Notes: a model not told the origin generated them from the sequence alone. Shown: positions 32,701 to 41,627, numbered from the stretch's first letter. The stretch is DNA of 64,000 nucleotides from Paucibacter sediminis (GCF_030254645.1 NZ_CP116346.1:3327001-3391000), one strand, 5' to 3'. A program made the numbers and translations.

Positions 32701-33566
32701 CGCTGCGAGCGCTCGGCCTGCTCGCGCGCGGCCAGCTCGGCGGTGCAGTCCTGCAGCAGGCAGATGTAGAGCGGCGGCTGGCTCTCGTCACTGATGCGGT
32801 GCTGGCTGGCGCGCATCCAGCGCTCGCGGCCACTGGCGTCGAGCAGGCGGAACTCCGCCGCTGCCTGCACGCGCCGGGTGAGCGAGCGCGCCAGCGCGCG
32901 CTGCGGCCGCTGCGGGCGGTTCATGCGCTGGGCCGCGCGATCGGCGGGCGCCAGCCAGTCGACCAGATCGCGCCCCACCAGCTGCTCCAGCGGGCGGCCG
33001 AACAGCTCCAGAAAGGCATGGTTGGCCACCACCAGCTTGTACTGGGCATCCTGCACATAGGCCGGGAAGGGCGAGGACCAGAAGATCTTGATCAGCTCGC
33101 GCGCCCAGCCGGGCGAGGACAGCACGACCTGGTCCAGCAGATGGCCGGCGTTCGGCTCGGTGGCGGTGGTTGTGGTGGTTGTGGCGGGCGGCGCTTCGGC
33201 CAGCGCCTCCAGGCGCGCATGCAGGATCCAGCGCGCCGGGTCGGGCGTGTCGGCGTCCACCGACAGCAGCTGCAGCTGGGCGCGCGTGCCGTCGGCCAGC
33301 GCCAGGGTGGGGGCGGCGGGTACGCGCCGGCTCTCGCGCAGCGCATGCATGGCCAGGGTCAGCCAGTCCTGCAGCTTGGAGCCCTTGCTGGAGCGCAGCA
33401 CCGGCAGCTGCGCGCCGGGCTTGACGCCCAGCCGCTGCTGCGCCGCCGGGTTGGCCTCCAGCACCTCGAGGCGCTCGTCCATCAGCACCACGGCGTCGCC
33501 CAGCCCGCTCATCAGGGCGCGCAGGGCGGCGAGGTCTTGGGAGAGCAGCGAGAGCTGGGAGGGCAT
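29793..33566 (-). CDS. Multi-PAS sensor histidine kinase, HisKA_2 family
   Basis: 1257 residues, no obvious membrane segments. At least six PAS/PAC units are arrayed from about residue 15 to 1040, recognised by repeated LPMVVFDEGG-, RYMAVLEDRS-, RWLSLSLRR-, GIVTVGRGGIEWMN- and ISLHDAKTLKVEKIN-type blocks. The output domain is HisKA_2 (REVHHRIKNNLQGVAGLLQQ, His near 1060) followed by a HATPase (LTLNELLTNAIKHS N box, GVSGLGLVRALL G box). HisKA_2 kinases commonly pair with ANTAR regulators, and one lies directly downstream. The gene follows the HDOD gene by 30 nt and may be the distal part of the flg transcript. Confidence 0.92.
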   Translation of the reverse strand: MPSQLSLLSQDLAALRALMSGLGDAVVLMDERLEVLEANPAAQQRLGVKPGAQLPVLRSSKGSKLQDWLTLAMHALRESRRVPAAPTLALADGTRAQLQLLSVDADTPDPARWILHARLEALAEAPPATTTTTTATEPNAGHLLDQVVLSSPGWARELIKIFWSSPFPAYVQDAQYKLVVANHAFLELFGRPLEQLVGRDLVDWLAPADRAAQRMNRPQRPQRALARSLTRRVQAAAEFRLLDASGRERWMRASQHRISDESQPPLYICLLQDCTAELAAREQAERSQREMEQWLDINPLPMVVFDEGGLLLKCNSAFAALSIDAPTSLFDAPPALQQLLAWREGSLLDALKHSTQIYLTQATLVDPAGKTRWLQGRLRAMQQAPGSARRYMAVLEDRSLEQERDLAHQQLDALMDTAGVGLATFAQDAGWLRPRTPKPAAAGAPGAPAAAHPLQGLQGVGRDIVEPDSMAEFERLQRALKRGERVEVRYAVRHPELGRRWLLTRVEPGQLASGQRTTSVVTLDMTAQQQAQARSEQLLHELATIMDGASLGLAYLRGEHLVRCNPGFGRMLGFEQALHAGASIAQLFAALPDLCQQIQLALPGLEPQQHFEAEFVQVGTEAPGTARWLSLSLRRVLAAVPQAETETIAVISDISRLKAQQAQLESLVQDRELMFSLSDVGIAILRQGKIERANDALASLTGYRIHELSGLPLQELFESATEYEHQQAAMQAALTRSGLWRGERRVRRRDGSSLWMQVSKRAMRRGQPEAGLIATYVNVDDRWRAQQSLMLQTERERAVLDSVLVGIVTVGRGGIEWMNRSARRMFGGDLSAFAGQPMSIVATPDPDHPFRQSHYLDELTEGQAETFECRLKARDGREFWVVGNAVVTGLEETGRQLTYALLDIERRRQAEAQTLAAQASLRRIIEAAPLAISLHDAKTLKVEKINQVAARLAGRSEAELLGASPEELFGVEQGEQIRRDMEDALLVDAVTHREYRLGREGQTSVWDARLLHLSEMNELGDSSEPEQLLLVASDVTEHRAAEEARLEAAISQRELLVREVHHRIKNNLQGVAGLLQQIAARRPEVKAVISEAVGQVQAIAQVYGLQVGASGPLRVRKVVEAITGSVQRMFGREIRTEIGGELAGQSHLWGLPEAESIPIALTLNELLTNAIKHSGEQGQVSCRLLCEQGHVAVEISNPGQLPEGFKLANVPGGVSGLGLVRALLPRRSAILSMENQGDQVVCTVELYPPSVNLLAPL

Positions 33567-33596
33567 GGACCCGCAGTTTAGGGTCTGTTCACGTGC

Positions 33597-34787
33597 TCAC
33601 TCGAGCTGCGCCGCCTTGCTCAGCGCGCGCAGCAGCGCATGGTTGATTTCCTCGGCGCCCAGCATCAGCTTCTCGGCCGCGCTGCGGTAGTCGAACACCG
33701 ATTCGCTCTCGATCGCGTGGATCAGCTCCAGATAGGGCTGGTAGGGGCCGGTCTTGTCCACCAGGGCCTGGCGCACGCGCTCGGGCATGGGGATGGACTG
33801 CAGCAGCTTGTCGAAGGGTTGCTTGAGCATGTGGTCCAAGAGCGAGAACAGGCCGCAGATGAACATCTCGTCGCGCAGCTCGGCGTCGCTCATGCCCTTG
33901 GCCAGGTCTTCCAGCAGCAGGCCGCGGCGCAGCGCGGCGTGCATCACCGGGCGCATATTGTGGTCCTTGCTGGCGGTCGTCAGCAGCAGGGCCAGCCAGC
34001 GCTTCAGGCGCGGATAGCCCAGCAGCATGATGGCGTGGCGGAAGGAGGTGACCTCCACCGGCAGGCCGAAGGCGGCCGAGTTCAGGTAGCGCAGCAGCTT
34101 GAAGGCCAGGCTTGGGTCGCGCTTGAGGGTCTGCTCCAGGCGCACGATGTCCTCGCCCTGGTCGACGCGCGACATCAGCTCGACGATCACCTGCAGATCG
34201 GCCTGGATCTCGGTCTTGGCGGACGGCGTGGCCGGGGCCTCGAACTCGCCATGGATGGGCCAGCCCAGCACCGACTGGGCGCCGCGCCGGAAGCATTCGT
34301 CAAAGTCCGCGGCGCTGTGCACGCCGGTGAACAGCAGCCGGCCGCCGGCCGGCAGCTGGTGCGTGCCGGCGGCGTTGGCGCGCTCCTCGTCCAGGTCCAG
34401 CACCACCTGCTTGAAGCCGGGCGGCATGGCGCCATGCGGGCGCCCCTTGAGGATCAGCCCCAGGCCTTCGGCGGCGCGCGCCGCCAGGCTTTCGGCCAGG
34501 CTGGCATCGCCGGCCATGAAGCTGGGCAGCTCAAGGCTGATGTTCTTGGGCAGCGGGCTGGCCAGCAGGTCCTTCAGCAGGCCCTCGTTGAGGATGTTGA
34601 GCACCACCGGCGCGCCACCGGCGGGCCAGACATCCTGTACCGCCGCGAGCAGTTCGGCGGCATCCAGCTTGGCGTCGGGGCGCAGCGGGAAGACGGTCAG
34701 GCGGCTGGCTTCGATGAGGCGTTGCTTGTCGACCATGGGCGTGTAGCCCAGGGCCAGGGATCCCAGGATGCTGTGGTGATTGCTCAT
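33597..34787 (-). CDS. HDOD-domain signalling protein with degenerate EAL-like N-terminus
   Basis: 396 residues. The C-terminal half (about 195-390) is an HDOD domain: RDPSLAFKLLRYLNSAAFGLPVEVTSFRHAIMLLGYPRLKRW followed by DEMFICGLFSLLDHML. The N-terminal half resembles the EAL-like region of YuxH/CdgJ-type proteins, but no EAL or DDFGTG motif is visible, so phosphodiesterase activity is unlikely. The start codon shares a base with the flgL stop (TAATG), so the gene is translationally coupled to flgL and made with the hook-filament junction proteins. CdgJ-type proteins affect motility in other bacteria, which fits the setting. Confidence 0.88.
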   Translation of the reverse strand: MSNHHSILGSLALGYTPMVDKQRLIEASRLTVFPLRPDAKLDAAELLAAVQDVWPAGGAPVVLNILNEGLLKDLLASPLPKNISLELPSFMAGDASLAESLAARAAEGLGLILKGRPHGAMPPGFKQVVLDLDEERANAAGTHQLPAGGRLLFTGVHSAADFDECFRRGAQSVLGWPIHGEFEAPATPSAKTEIQADLQVIVELMSRVDQGEDIVRLEQTLKRDPSLAFKLLRYLNSAAFGLPVEVTSFRHAIMLLGYPRLKRWLALLLTTASKDHNMRPVMHAALRRGLLLEDLAKGMSDAELRDEMFICGLFSLLDHMLKQPFDKLLQSIPMPERVRQALVDKTGPYQPYLELIHAIESESVFDYRSAAEKLMLGAEEINHALLRALSKAAQLE

Positions 34788-35995
34788 TAGTTATTGATGT
34801 ATTGGAACAGGGACATGCGTTGCACCATGGCATAGGTCTTGAGCGCCGCGTCGTAGCCGGTCTGCTGGTTCTGGAAATCGGAGATGCCTTGCACCATGTC
34901 CAGATCCTCGGCAGCCGAGCGTTCCTGCTGACTGTACTGCTTCAGCGCGGCCATGCGATTTTCGGAGCCGTCCAGATTGTTCATGCGTTCGCCCACCTGA
35001 CTGCGAACATTTTGTAAGTTGCTCATCGCCGCATCCAGATCGCGGATCGCGACCAGATTGGCCTGGGTGATCTCGGCACCGCCGCGGTTGGTGGTGCGCA
35101 GATCGGTGACGGCCTGGTCCAGCACGGCGAACAGCTTCAGGTCGCTGCTGGCCGGCTTGATCTGGAACAGATCGCCATCGGCCGGCGCGCCGCCGATCTG
35201 TACCGCCATGCCCTCGAAGCTGAGGGTCTGGCCGGGCGAGAAGGCGCCGCTCTGCACCGCGCCGGTGTCGGTGTTGGTGAAGGTATAGGTGGCCGCGGGG
35301 GCGACGCCGCTGATGGCGATGTCGTAGTTGTTGCTGGTGAGCTGCTTGGGGTCGAGCACGCGGCCCGAGTCGATCCAGCCCTTGGCCGGCGAGCCGGTGA
35401 TGCTGTTGGCCGCCGCGCCGGTCACGAAGCTGCCATTGCCGCTGCGGCCCTGCTCCCAGGCCAGGCGGCCGTCCACGGTGAGGGCGAAGCTGTCCAGGTT
35501 GCCGGTTTCCACCGAGCCGGGCAGGCCGGCGAATACCACGCCGCCGGGCGTGTCCAGGAAGGGCGGGTTGCTGGAGCCCTGGCCGGAGAACAGGAAGCCG
35601 CCCACGCCGTCGGGGCGGTTGGCGATCGAGAGCAGCTGGGCGCGCAGGCCGGAGATCTTGTTGGCCAGGCCGGCGCGCTCGGGGTCGCTGTAGCTGGCAT
35701 TGCCGGCCGCCACCAGGGTCTCGCGGATCTGCTGCAGGATCTCGCCGGCATCGCCCAGCGCCGATTCGCTCAGCGTCATCGAATTGCGGCTGGCATCCAG
35801 CGCGCGTTGATTCGCCTCCACCTGGCCGATCGCGGCGAGCGCACGTTCCGCGCGGGCGGCGCCCGTGGGGTCGTCGCTGGCGCGTTCGATGCGCTTGCCC
35901 GAGGTGAGGCGCTGCTGCGAGTCCTGCATATGCTGCTGGCGCTTTTGCAGGGTGGCGATGCTGGCATCGAAGATATTGGCGGTAGACAAACGCAT
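34787..35995 (-). CDS. flgL: Hook-filament junction protein FlgL (HAP3)
   Basis: FlgL connects the hook to the filament together with FlgK. It has 402 residues. The flagellin-like N-terminal helix (MRLSTANIFDASIATLQKRQQHMQDSQQRLTSGKRI) and the C-terminal helix ending NQQTGYDAALKTYAMVQRMSLFQYIN are both present. It is the last flagellar structural gene of the flgB-L cluster, 29 nt after flgK, and overlaps the HDOD gene start. Confidence 0.95.
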   Translation of the reverse strand: MRLSTANIFDASIATLQKRQQHMQDSQQRLTSGKRIERASDDPTGAARAERALAAIGQVEANQRALDASRNSMTLSESALGDAGEILQQIRETLVAAGNASYSDPERAGLANKISGLRAQLLSIANRPDGVGGFLFSGQGSSNPPFLDTPGGVVFAGLPGSVETGNLDSFALTVDGRLAWEQGRSGNGSFVTGAAANSITGSPAKGWIDSGRVLDPKQLTSNNYDIAISGVAPAATYTFTNTDTGAVQSGAFSPGQTLSFEGMAVQIGGAPADGDLFQIKPASSDLKLFAVLDQAVTDLRTTNRGGAEITQANLVAIRDLDAAMSNLQNVRSQVGERMNNLDGSENRMAALKQYSQQERSAAEDLDMVQGISDFQNQQTGYDAALKTYAMVQRMSLFQYINN

Positions 35996-36024
35996 GATTC
36001 AGCCCTCGGCGATGCTTTTCTTCA

Positions 36025-38088
36025 TCAACGCTGTGACAGCGACAGCAGTTCCTGGAAGATGGTCTGGGCGGTCTGCAGCACCTTGGCTGCGGCCTGGTAG
36101 CCCTGCTGGTACTGCATCAGCCGGGCCGCCTCCTCGTCCAGATTGACGCCGGCAAAACCGGCGCGTGTGGCCTCGGCATCGGCCGCCACGCTGGCCGAGA
36201 CGTCCGACAGATAGCTCGCGCCCTGCACGCGCGCACCGATCTCCGACATCGAGGCCGCATAGGCATCGGTGATGGTGGCGCCGGCCGAGAGGCTGCCGTC
36301 GGGCAGCACGCTCTGGCCGATATAGGCTTCCTTCTGCAGGGCCAGGAAGGCCTTGGCATTGCCGTTGTTGTTGGCCGGGAACTTGGTCAGCGTGATGTCG
36401 ATGGTGTCGCCAGGGAAGGCCACGCCATTGACGGTCTCGGGCACCTTGGGCACGCCGTTGATGTTGAGCTTGAAGCCCAGGTCCATCGGCGGCACCGCGT
36501 TCGGGTCCACACCGATGCTCTGGCCGGCATACCAGGTGCCGGTGTAGACCGTGCCATCGGCCAGGGTCAGCTGGTAGTCCAGCCCCTTGGGATCGAGGGC
36601 GTTGGTGTTGGTGAAGCTCAGCGAGGCCGGCACCTTGTCCAGCGCGGGGTTGCTCAGGTCGTAGAGCCCGTGCACGTTCGGGTTCACCGCGAACAGCGAG
36701 TCCACCGTGGCGGTGCCGCGGTTGCTGACCTTGGCGTTGGCGCTCAGCGGCGAGGCCGCGGCGATGCCCGAGGTGGAGTCGAGCACGCGCTTCATGTCGA
36801 TGGCGCTGCTGGCGACCGGCTCGAGCACGAAGCTGTCGGTGGAGATCGGCGGGCCGGCCGGGAAGGTGATGGTGAAGCCATCCACCTGGTCGCCCGCGGA
36901 GACGCTGCGCGTCAGGCCGTCGGAGAGCCGCACCAGCTGGTACTTGCTCGGGTCGCTGGGGTCGGCCGTGAGCTTGTAGGAGCTGGCTTGCAACAGATTC
37001 GATTGCCCCGGCACCAGATCGAGCTTGACCGGCGTGGCATAGCTGCCATCGGGGTTCTTCGCATTGGTGGCGGCCGGCAGGGCACGCGGCTTGCCGATCG
37101 TGAAGATGGGCGCGCCGACGCCGGGCGGCTCGGACATGTTCCAGCCCAGCGCCTGCTGTTCGTTGACGCGCGTCGCCACCGCGGTGGCGAGCTGGCCGAT
37201 CATGTTGCGCGCGTCCTGCAGGTCCTTGTTCTGGTAGTTCAGCAGCGCGGCGACCGAGCCGCCGGTGAGCACGCTCTCGTCCAGCGTGCGGGTGCGCTGA
37301 CCCTCGGTGATGCTGACGGTGGCGCGGGTGTTGTCGTAGGGGTCGCGGCTGACCGAGAGCTGCAGCGCATCGGCGCCCAGCACCAGGCGCTGGCCGCCGC
37401 CGATGAAGACGCCCAGCGTGCCGTCGTCGGCCGGTAGGGTGGAGATCTGCATGTACTCGCTGAGCTGCGAGACCAGCTGGTCGCGCTGGTCGAGCAGGTC
37501 GTTGGGCGTGTGGCCGGTGCCGTTGGCGCGCGCGATCTGGTCGTTGGCGGTGGCGATCTGCTTGGCCAACTGGTTGACGATGGACACATTGGCCGACAGA
37601 TCGCTCACCACGCCGGCCTGCAGATCGGTGAGCTGCTGGCCGGCGCCGGCGAAGCGCGAGGCCAGCTCGCGTGCGCGGCCCAGCACCACCTGGCGTGCCG
37701 AGGGGTCGGCCGGGTGGCTGGCCACGTCCATGAGCGAATTCAGCAACTGGTTGGCAGCAAAGCCCAGGCCCTGTTCGCCGGGCGGGAACAGCTTCTCGAG
37801 CTGCGCCAGCTGGTTGTTGGCGGTGCTGTCCATGGCCGCGATGGACCTGGAGTTGAAGGCTTCCTTGGTGAGGAACTCGTTGTGGCTGCGCGTCACGGTC
37901 TGCACCACCACGCCCTTGCCGAAGAAGCCGGCGCCGGTGACCTGGCCGGCCGGCGTGGTCAGCACCACCTGCTGGCGCGAGTAGCCCGGCGTGTTGGCGT
38001 TGGCGATGTTCTGGCCGATGGTCTGCAAGGCCGCCTGGTTGGCGAACATTGCGCGCATGCCCAGCGAGAGCAGTGCTCCGGTGCCCAT
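36025..38088 (-). CDS. flgK: Hook-filament junction protein FlgK (HAP1)
   Basis: 687 residues. The N-terminal rod/hook/HAP signature is clear (LSLGMRAMFANQAALQTIGQNIANANTPGYSRQQVVL). Conserved FlgK regions around LNSLMDVASHPADPSARQVVLGRARELA (about residue 110-135) and the C-terminal helix ending NLDEEAARLMQYQQGYQAAAKVLQTAQTIFQELLSL are present. The central domain is larger than in enterobacterial FlgK (about 550 residues). No separate sigma-28 box is visible before it; it follows flgJ by 9 nt. Confidence 0.96.
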   Translation of the reverse strand: MGTGALLSLGMRAMFANQAALQTIGQNIANANTPGYSRQQVVLTTPAGQVTGAGFFGKGVVVQTVTRSHNEFLTKEAFNSRSIAAMDSTANNQLAQLEKLFPPGEQGLGFAANQLLNSLMDVASHPADPSARQVVLGRARELASRFAGAGQQLTDLQAGVVSDLSANVSIVNQLAKQIATANDQIARANGTGHTPNDLLDQRDQLVSQLSEYMQISTLPADDGTLGVFIGGGQRLVLGADALQLSVSRDPYDNTRATVSITEGQRTRTLDESVLTGGSVAALLNYQNKDLQDARNMIGQLATAVATRVNEQQALGWNMSEPPGVGAPIFTIGKPRALPAATNAKNPDGSYATPVKLDLVPGQSNLLQASSYKLTADPSDPSKYQLVRLSDGLTRSVSAGDQVDGFTITFPAGPPISTDSFVLEPVASSAIDMKRVLDSTSGIAAASPLSANAKVSNRGTATVDSLFAVNPNVHGLYDLSNPALDKVPASLSFTNTNALDPKGLDYQLTLADGTVYTGTWYAGQSIGVDPNAVPPMDLGFKLNINGVPKVPETVNGVAFPGDTIDITLTKFPANNNGNAKAFLALQKEAYIGQSVLPDGSLSAGATITDAYAASMSEIGARVQGASYLSDVSASVAADAEATRAGFAGVNLDEEAARLMQYQQGYQAAAKVLQTAQTIFQELLSLSQR

Positions 38089-38097
38089 GATCTGTCC

Positions 38098-38976
38098 TTA
38101 GGCCAGGGCGCGCTGCACGCGCACCGTGGTGTTGATGACGCGCGCCAACTTGTCGGCGTACTCGGGGTCGGTGGCATAGCCGGCCTTCTGCAGGCCGCGC
38201 GCAAAGCCTTCGGCCGTGCCAGCCTTGGCCACCACGTCGCGGTAGCGCTCGTTGCTACCGATCAGCCTGGCGTAGTCCTTGAAGGCCTCGTCGTAGCTGC
38301 CATAGGCGCGGAACTTGGCGGTGACCTTCTGGGCCTTGCCGTCGATGTATTCGGTGGTCTGCACCTCGGCCACCTTGCCGGTCCAGCCGGGCGTGGCCTT
38401 GATGCCGAAGACGTTGAAGGAGGGGCTGCCGTCCTTGTTGCTGATCTCGCGCTTGCCCCAGCCCGACTCATGCGCCGCCTGCGCCAGCATGAAGCTGGCG
38501 GGGATGCCGGTTTGCTCCTGGGCCGACTTGGCGGCCGCGTCATGCTTCTGGATGAAGCTCTGCACATGCGGGGCGATGCCCTTCTTGGCCAGCGCGGGCA
38601 GGGGCTGCAGGGTTTTGGTGGCGTCCTTGGCACCGCCGTCGGCGATGCCCATCTGGCGCTGCAGCTGGCGCTCAATGGCGGCGGAGAGGCCGCCCGGCAG
38701 GCCGGTCATCTTGCCGGCGAACTGCTGGTCCAGCATCTCGGTGCCCATCTGCGTGGCAGAGTTGTCGAGCAGGCCCGAGGACAGCGTGGAGGCGCGCATG
38801 CTCTTCATCACCTCCTGCATGAAGAGCGATTCGAACTGCTTGGCGGCCTCCTTGATGGAGGCCTTGGGGTCGCGCGCGGCCGAGGCCTTGAGGGCATCGA
38901 TCGAGCGCGTGTCGGCGTTCAGCGCGTTGCCGCCGCTGTAGCTGCCGGTATTCAGGGGCAGGGGATTGAAGGCCAT
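38098..38976 (-). CDS. flgJ: Flagellar rod cap and peptidoglycan hydrolase FlgJ
   Basis: 292 residues, the two-domain form. The N-terminal rod-scaffolding domain has KEAAKQFESLFMQEVMKSMRAS and the MGTEMLDQQFAGKM motif. The C-terminal glucosaminidase-type domain (about 140-290) has GIPASFMLAQAAHESGWGKREI with the catalytic Glu, then FNVFGIKATPGW and the YIDGKAQKVTAKFRAYGSYDEAFKDYARLI region. It cuts peptidoglycan so that the rod can pass. It starts 1 nt from the flgI stop. Confidence 0.95.
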   Translation of the reverse strand: MAFNPLPLNTGSYSGGNALNADTRSIDALKASAARDPKASIKEAAKQFESLFMQEVMKSMRASTLSSGLLDNSATQMGTEMLDQQFAGKMTGLPGGLSAAIERQLQRQMGIADGGAKDATKTLQPLPALAKKGIAPHVQSFIQKHDAAAKSAQEQTGIPASFMLAQAAHESGWGKREISNKDGSPSFNVFGIKATPGWTGKVAEVQTTEYIDGKAQKVTAKFRAYGSYDEAFKDYARLIGSNERYRDVVAKAGTAEGFARGLQKAGYATDPEYADKLARVINTTVRVQRALA

Positions 38977-38977
38977 G

Positions 38978-40105
38978 TCAGATCACCTCAAGTTCCGCGG
39001 TGATGGCGCCGGCGCTCTTCATCGCTTGCAGGATGGCCAGCAGGTCCTGCGGGGTGGCGCCCAGCGCATTCAGCGCCTTCACCACATCGGCCAACTTGGC
39101 GGTGGTGGGCAGCTGGATCAGCGAGCCGGGTTCCTGCTTGATCGAGATATCGGTCTTCTCGGTGACGGTGGTCTGGCCGCCCGAGAAGGGGCCGGGCTGG
39201 CTGACCTGGGGCGTGGAGCTGATCGTCACCGACAGATTGCCATGCGCGATCGCGCAGGCACTCAGCGCCACCGCCTGGTTCATCACCACCGAGCCGGTGC
39301 GCGCATTGATGACCACGCGGGCGGCCGGGCTGCTGAGGTCCAGCGGCAGGTCTTCCAGATCGGCCAGGAAGCTGACGCGCTGGTCCGGATCGGCGGGCAC
39401 GCGCACGCGCACGGTGCGGCCGTCCAGCGCCTGGGCCACGCCCTCGCCCTTGGCCTTGTTGATGGTCTTGGCGAGATTGCGGGCGGTGTTGAAATCGGCC
39501 GCGTTGAGGTCGAACTGGATGCTGTCGCCGCTTTGCAGCGCGGTGGGCACGGTGCGCTCCACCAGCGCGCCAGCGGGCACGCGGCCGGCGCTCAGGTGGT
39601 TGATCTGCACCTTGGAGCCGCCCGCCGAGGCGCCCGCGCCGCCGACGATCAGATTGCCCTGGGCCATCGCGTAGATCTGGCCGTCGGTGCCGCGCAGCGG
39701 CGTGGCGATCAGGGTGCCGCCGCGCAGGCTCTTGGCATTGCCGATCGAGGACACCACCACATCGAGCTGCTGGCCGGTCTGGGCGAAGGGCGGCAGCGAG
39801 GTGGTCACCATCACCGCGGCGATATTGCGCGGCTGCATGGTCACGCCCTGGGGCAGGATGACGCCGAACTGCTGCAGCATCGCCGTCAGGCTCTGGCCGG
39901 TGAAGGGGGTCTGGGTGGTCTGGTCGCCGGTGCCGTCGAGGCCGACGACGAGGCCGTAGCCCACCAGCGGGTTGCTGCGCACGCCCTGCACGCTGGCCAC
40001 CTCCTTGATGCGGGCGGCCTGGGCCGTGGTGCTGACGAGGGCCATGCTCAGGAAAAACCACCCGAGAAGGCGCTGGAACTGCTGCGAGATTGGGGTGGTA
40101 GACAT
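38978..40105 (-). CDS. flgI: Flagellar P-ring protein FlgI
   Basis: FlgI forms the periplasmic P ring around the rod. 375 residues with an N-terminal signal peptide (hydrophobic LLGWFFLSMALVSTTAQA, cleavage likely after residue 30). The conserved mature start RIKEVASVQGVRSNPLVGYGLVVGLDGTGD and the C-terminal LADVVKALNALGATPQDLLAILQAMKSAGAI are typical. It lies between flgH and flgJ in the standard order. Confidence 0.96.
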   Translation of the reverse strand: MSTTPISQQFQRLLGWFFLSMALVSTTAQAARIKEVASVQGVRSNPLVGYGLVVGLDGTGDQTTQTPFTGQSLTAMLQQFGVILPQGVTMQPRNIAAVMVTTSLPPFAQTGQQLDVVVSSIGNAKSLRGGTLIATPLRGTDGQIYAMAQGNLIVGGAGASAGGSKVQINHLSAGRVPAGALVERTVPTALQSGDSIQFDLNAADFNTARNLAKTINKAKGEGVAQALDGRTVRVRVPADPDQRVSFLADLEDLPLDLSSPAARVVINARTGSVVMNQAVALSACAIAHGNLSVTISSTPQVSQPGPFSGGQTTVTEKTDISIKQEPGSLIQLPTTAKLADVVKALNALGATPQDLLAILQAMKSAGAITAELEVI

Positions 40106-40147
40106 GGCGGCCGCACTTGAGACTAGTGCGACCGATTCTGGAGAAAC

Positions 40148-40822
40148 TTAAACGGGCGAAAGGTTCAAAAAGAAGCGCGACAACCAGCCTATTCCATGGG
40201 CGTCGTTGACGACGCCACGGCCGCGCTGCTCGATGCGCACATTCGCCACCGAGGCCGAGGGCACGGTATTGCCCTGCAGGATGCTGCGCGGGTCCACCTG
40301 GCCCGAGAAACGCAGCACGTCGACGTTGTGGTTCACGCCGATCTGCTTCTCGGCGCTGATCATCAGGTGGCCGTTGGGCAGCACCGCGGTGACCACCGCG
40401 GTGATGGTGCCGCTGAACTCGTTGGTGTTCTGGTTGCTGCCCTTGCCGGTGGCCTTGTTGCTCGACGAGCCCGCCGCCGAGGCGCGCCCGAAGGAGTTGC
40501 TGGAGATGCCGGGCAGGGCGGTGACGCCGGCGCTCAGCGCGCCGCTCTTGTCGATCTCGCTGGTGGAGCTCTGGCTGGCGCTGACCTTTTCGACGATCTG
40601 TATCGTCAGGGTGTCGCCCACCAGGCGTGCGCGATGGTCCTCGAACAGCGGCCGGTAGCTGGCCGCCTGGTAGATGGACCCGTTGGCGGCCACCACCGTG
40701 GGCGCGGCCGGCAGCTGCACCACCGGCGCGTTCTGCATCTCGATATGCGGTTCGCGGTACATGGTGCTGCAAGCGCTCAGGCTGGCCAGGGCCAGCATCA
40801 CAAAAGGCATGGTCTGCTTCAT
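40148..40822 (-). CDS. flgH: Flagellar L-ring lipoprotein FlgH
   Basis: FlgH is the outer-membrane L-ring subunit. The 224-residue protein starts with a lipoprotein signal peptide whose lipobox is LSAC (Cys18). The family regions GSIYQAASYRPLFEDHRARLVGDTLTIQIVEKVSASQSS and VLRFSGQVDPRSILQGNTVPSASVANVRIEQRG and the C-terminal GWLSRFFLNLSPV are present. It is 11 nt from flgG and 42 nt from flgI. Confidence 0.96.
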   Translation of the reverse strand: MKQTMPFVMLALASLSACSTMYREPHIEMQNAPVVQLPAAPTVVAANGSIYQAASYRPLFEDHRARLVGDTLTIQIVEKVSASQSSTSEIDKSGALSAGVTALPGISSNSFGRASAAGSSSNKATGKGSNQNTNEFSGTITAVVTAVLPNGHLMISAEKQIGVNHNVDVLRFSGQVDPRSILQGNTVPSASVANVRIEQRGRGVVNDAHGIGWLSRFFLNLSPV

Positions 40823-40833
40823 GATGGCGCGCC

Positions 40834-41616
40834 TCAGAGTTGAGCGAGCTTTTGCAGCATCTGGTCGGACGTTTGCACGGCCTTGGAGTTGAGCTCGTAG
40901 GCGCGCTGGGTCTGGATCATCTGCACCAGCTCTTCCACCACATTGACGTTGGAGGTCTCGACGAAACCCTGCTGCAGCGCGCCCAGGCCGTTGGCATTGG
41001 GGGCGCCGGCATTGGGCGTGCCGGAGGAGGCCGTCTCGGCAAAGAGGTTCTGCCCGCGCGGCTCCAGGCCCGAGGGGTTGACGAAATTGGCCACCTGGAT
41101 CTGGCCCAGGGTCTGCGCCGCGGTATTGCCGGGCACCACCACGCTGACGGTGCCGTCCTGACCCACCGTGACGCTTTGTGCGTTCGCCGGGATGGTGATG
41201 CCGGGCAGCAGGGTGTAGCCGTTGTTGGTGACGATCTGGCCGGCCGAGTCGAGCTGGAAGGAACCGTCGCGCGTGTAGGCGGTGGTGCCGTCGGGCATCT
41301 GGATCTGGAAGAAACCGCTGCCCTTGATCGCCAGGTCCAGGTTGTTGGTGGTCTGCTGCAGATTGCCCTGGCTGAAATTGCGCGAGGTGGCGACGGTGCG
41401 CACGCCCAGGCCCAGTTGCAGGCCTGTGGGCAGCTGGGTCTGGTCGGTGGTGTTGGCGCCGCTCTGACGCAGGTTCTGGTAGATCAGGTCCTCGAACACC
41501 GCATGGCTGCGCTTGAAGCCGTTGGTGCCGACGTTGGCGAGGTTGTGCGAGATCGTGTCCAGCTGGGTCTGCTGGGCTTCCATGCCGGTCTTGGCGATGA
41601 AGAGGGAGCGAATCAT
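40834..41616 (-). CDS. flgG: Flagellar distal rod protein FlgG
   Basis: 260 residues, the canonical FlgG length. N-terminal [36 protein letters not shown], the conserved [21 protein letters not shown] block and the C-terminal [39 protein letters not shown] define it. FlgG polymerises into the distal rod that crosses the periplasm. It lies 11 nt after flgF. Confidence 0.97.
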   Translation of the reverse strand: MIRSLFIAKTGMEAQQTQLDTISHNLANVGTNGFKRSHAVFEDLIYQNLRQSGANTTDQTQLPTGLQLGLGVRTVATSRNFSQGNLQQTTNNLDLAIKGSGFFQIQMPDGTTAYTRDGSFQLDSAGQIVTNNGYTLLPGITIPANAQSVTVGQDGTVSVVVPGNTAAQTLGQIQVANFVNPSGLEPRGQNLFAETASSGTPNAGAPNANGLGALQQGFVETSNVNVVEELVQMIQTQRAYELNSKAVQTSDQMLQKLAQL

Positions 41617-41627
41617 GGTGAGCCTCT

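Noticed and set aside
29997-33581. 1194-codon open frame on the plus strand opposite the multi-PAS kinase
   Set aside because: His/Gln/Leu/Ala-rich antisense translation of a high-GC gene; the minus strand shows PAS, HisKA_2 and HATPase motifs.
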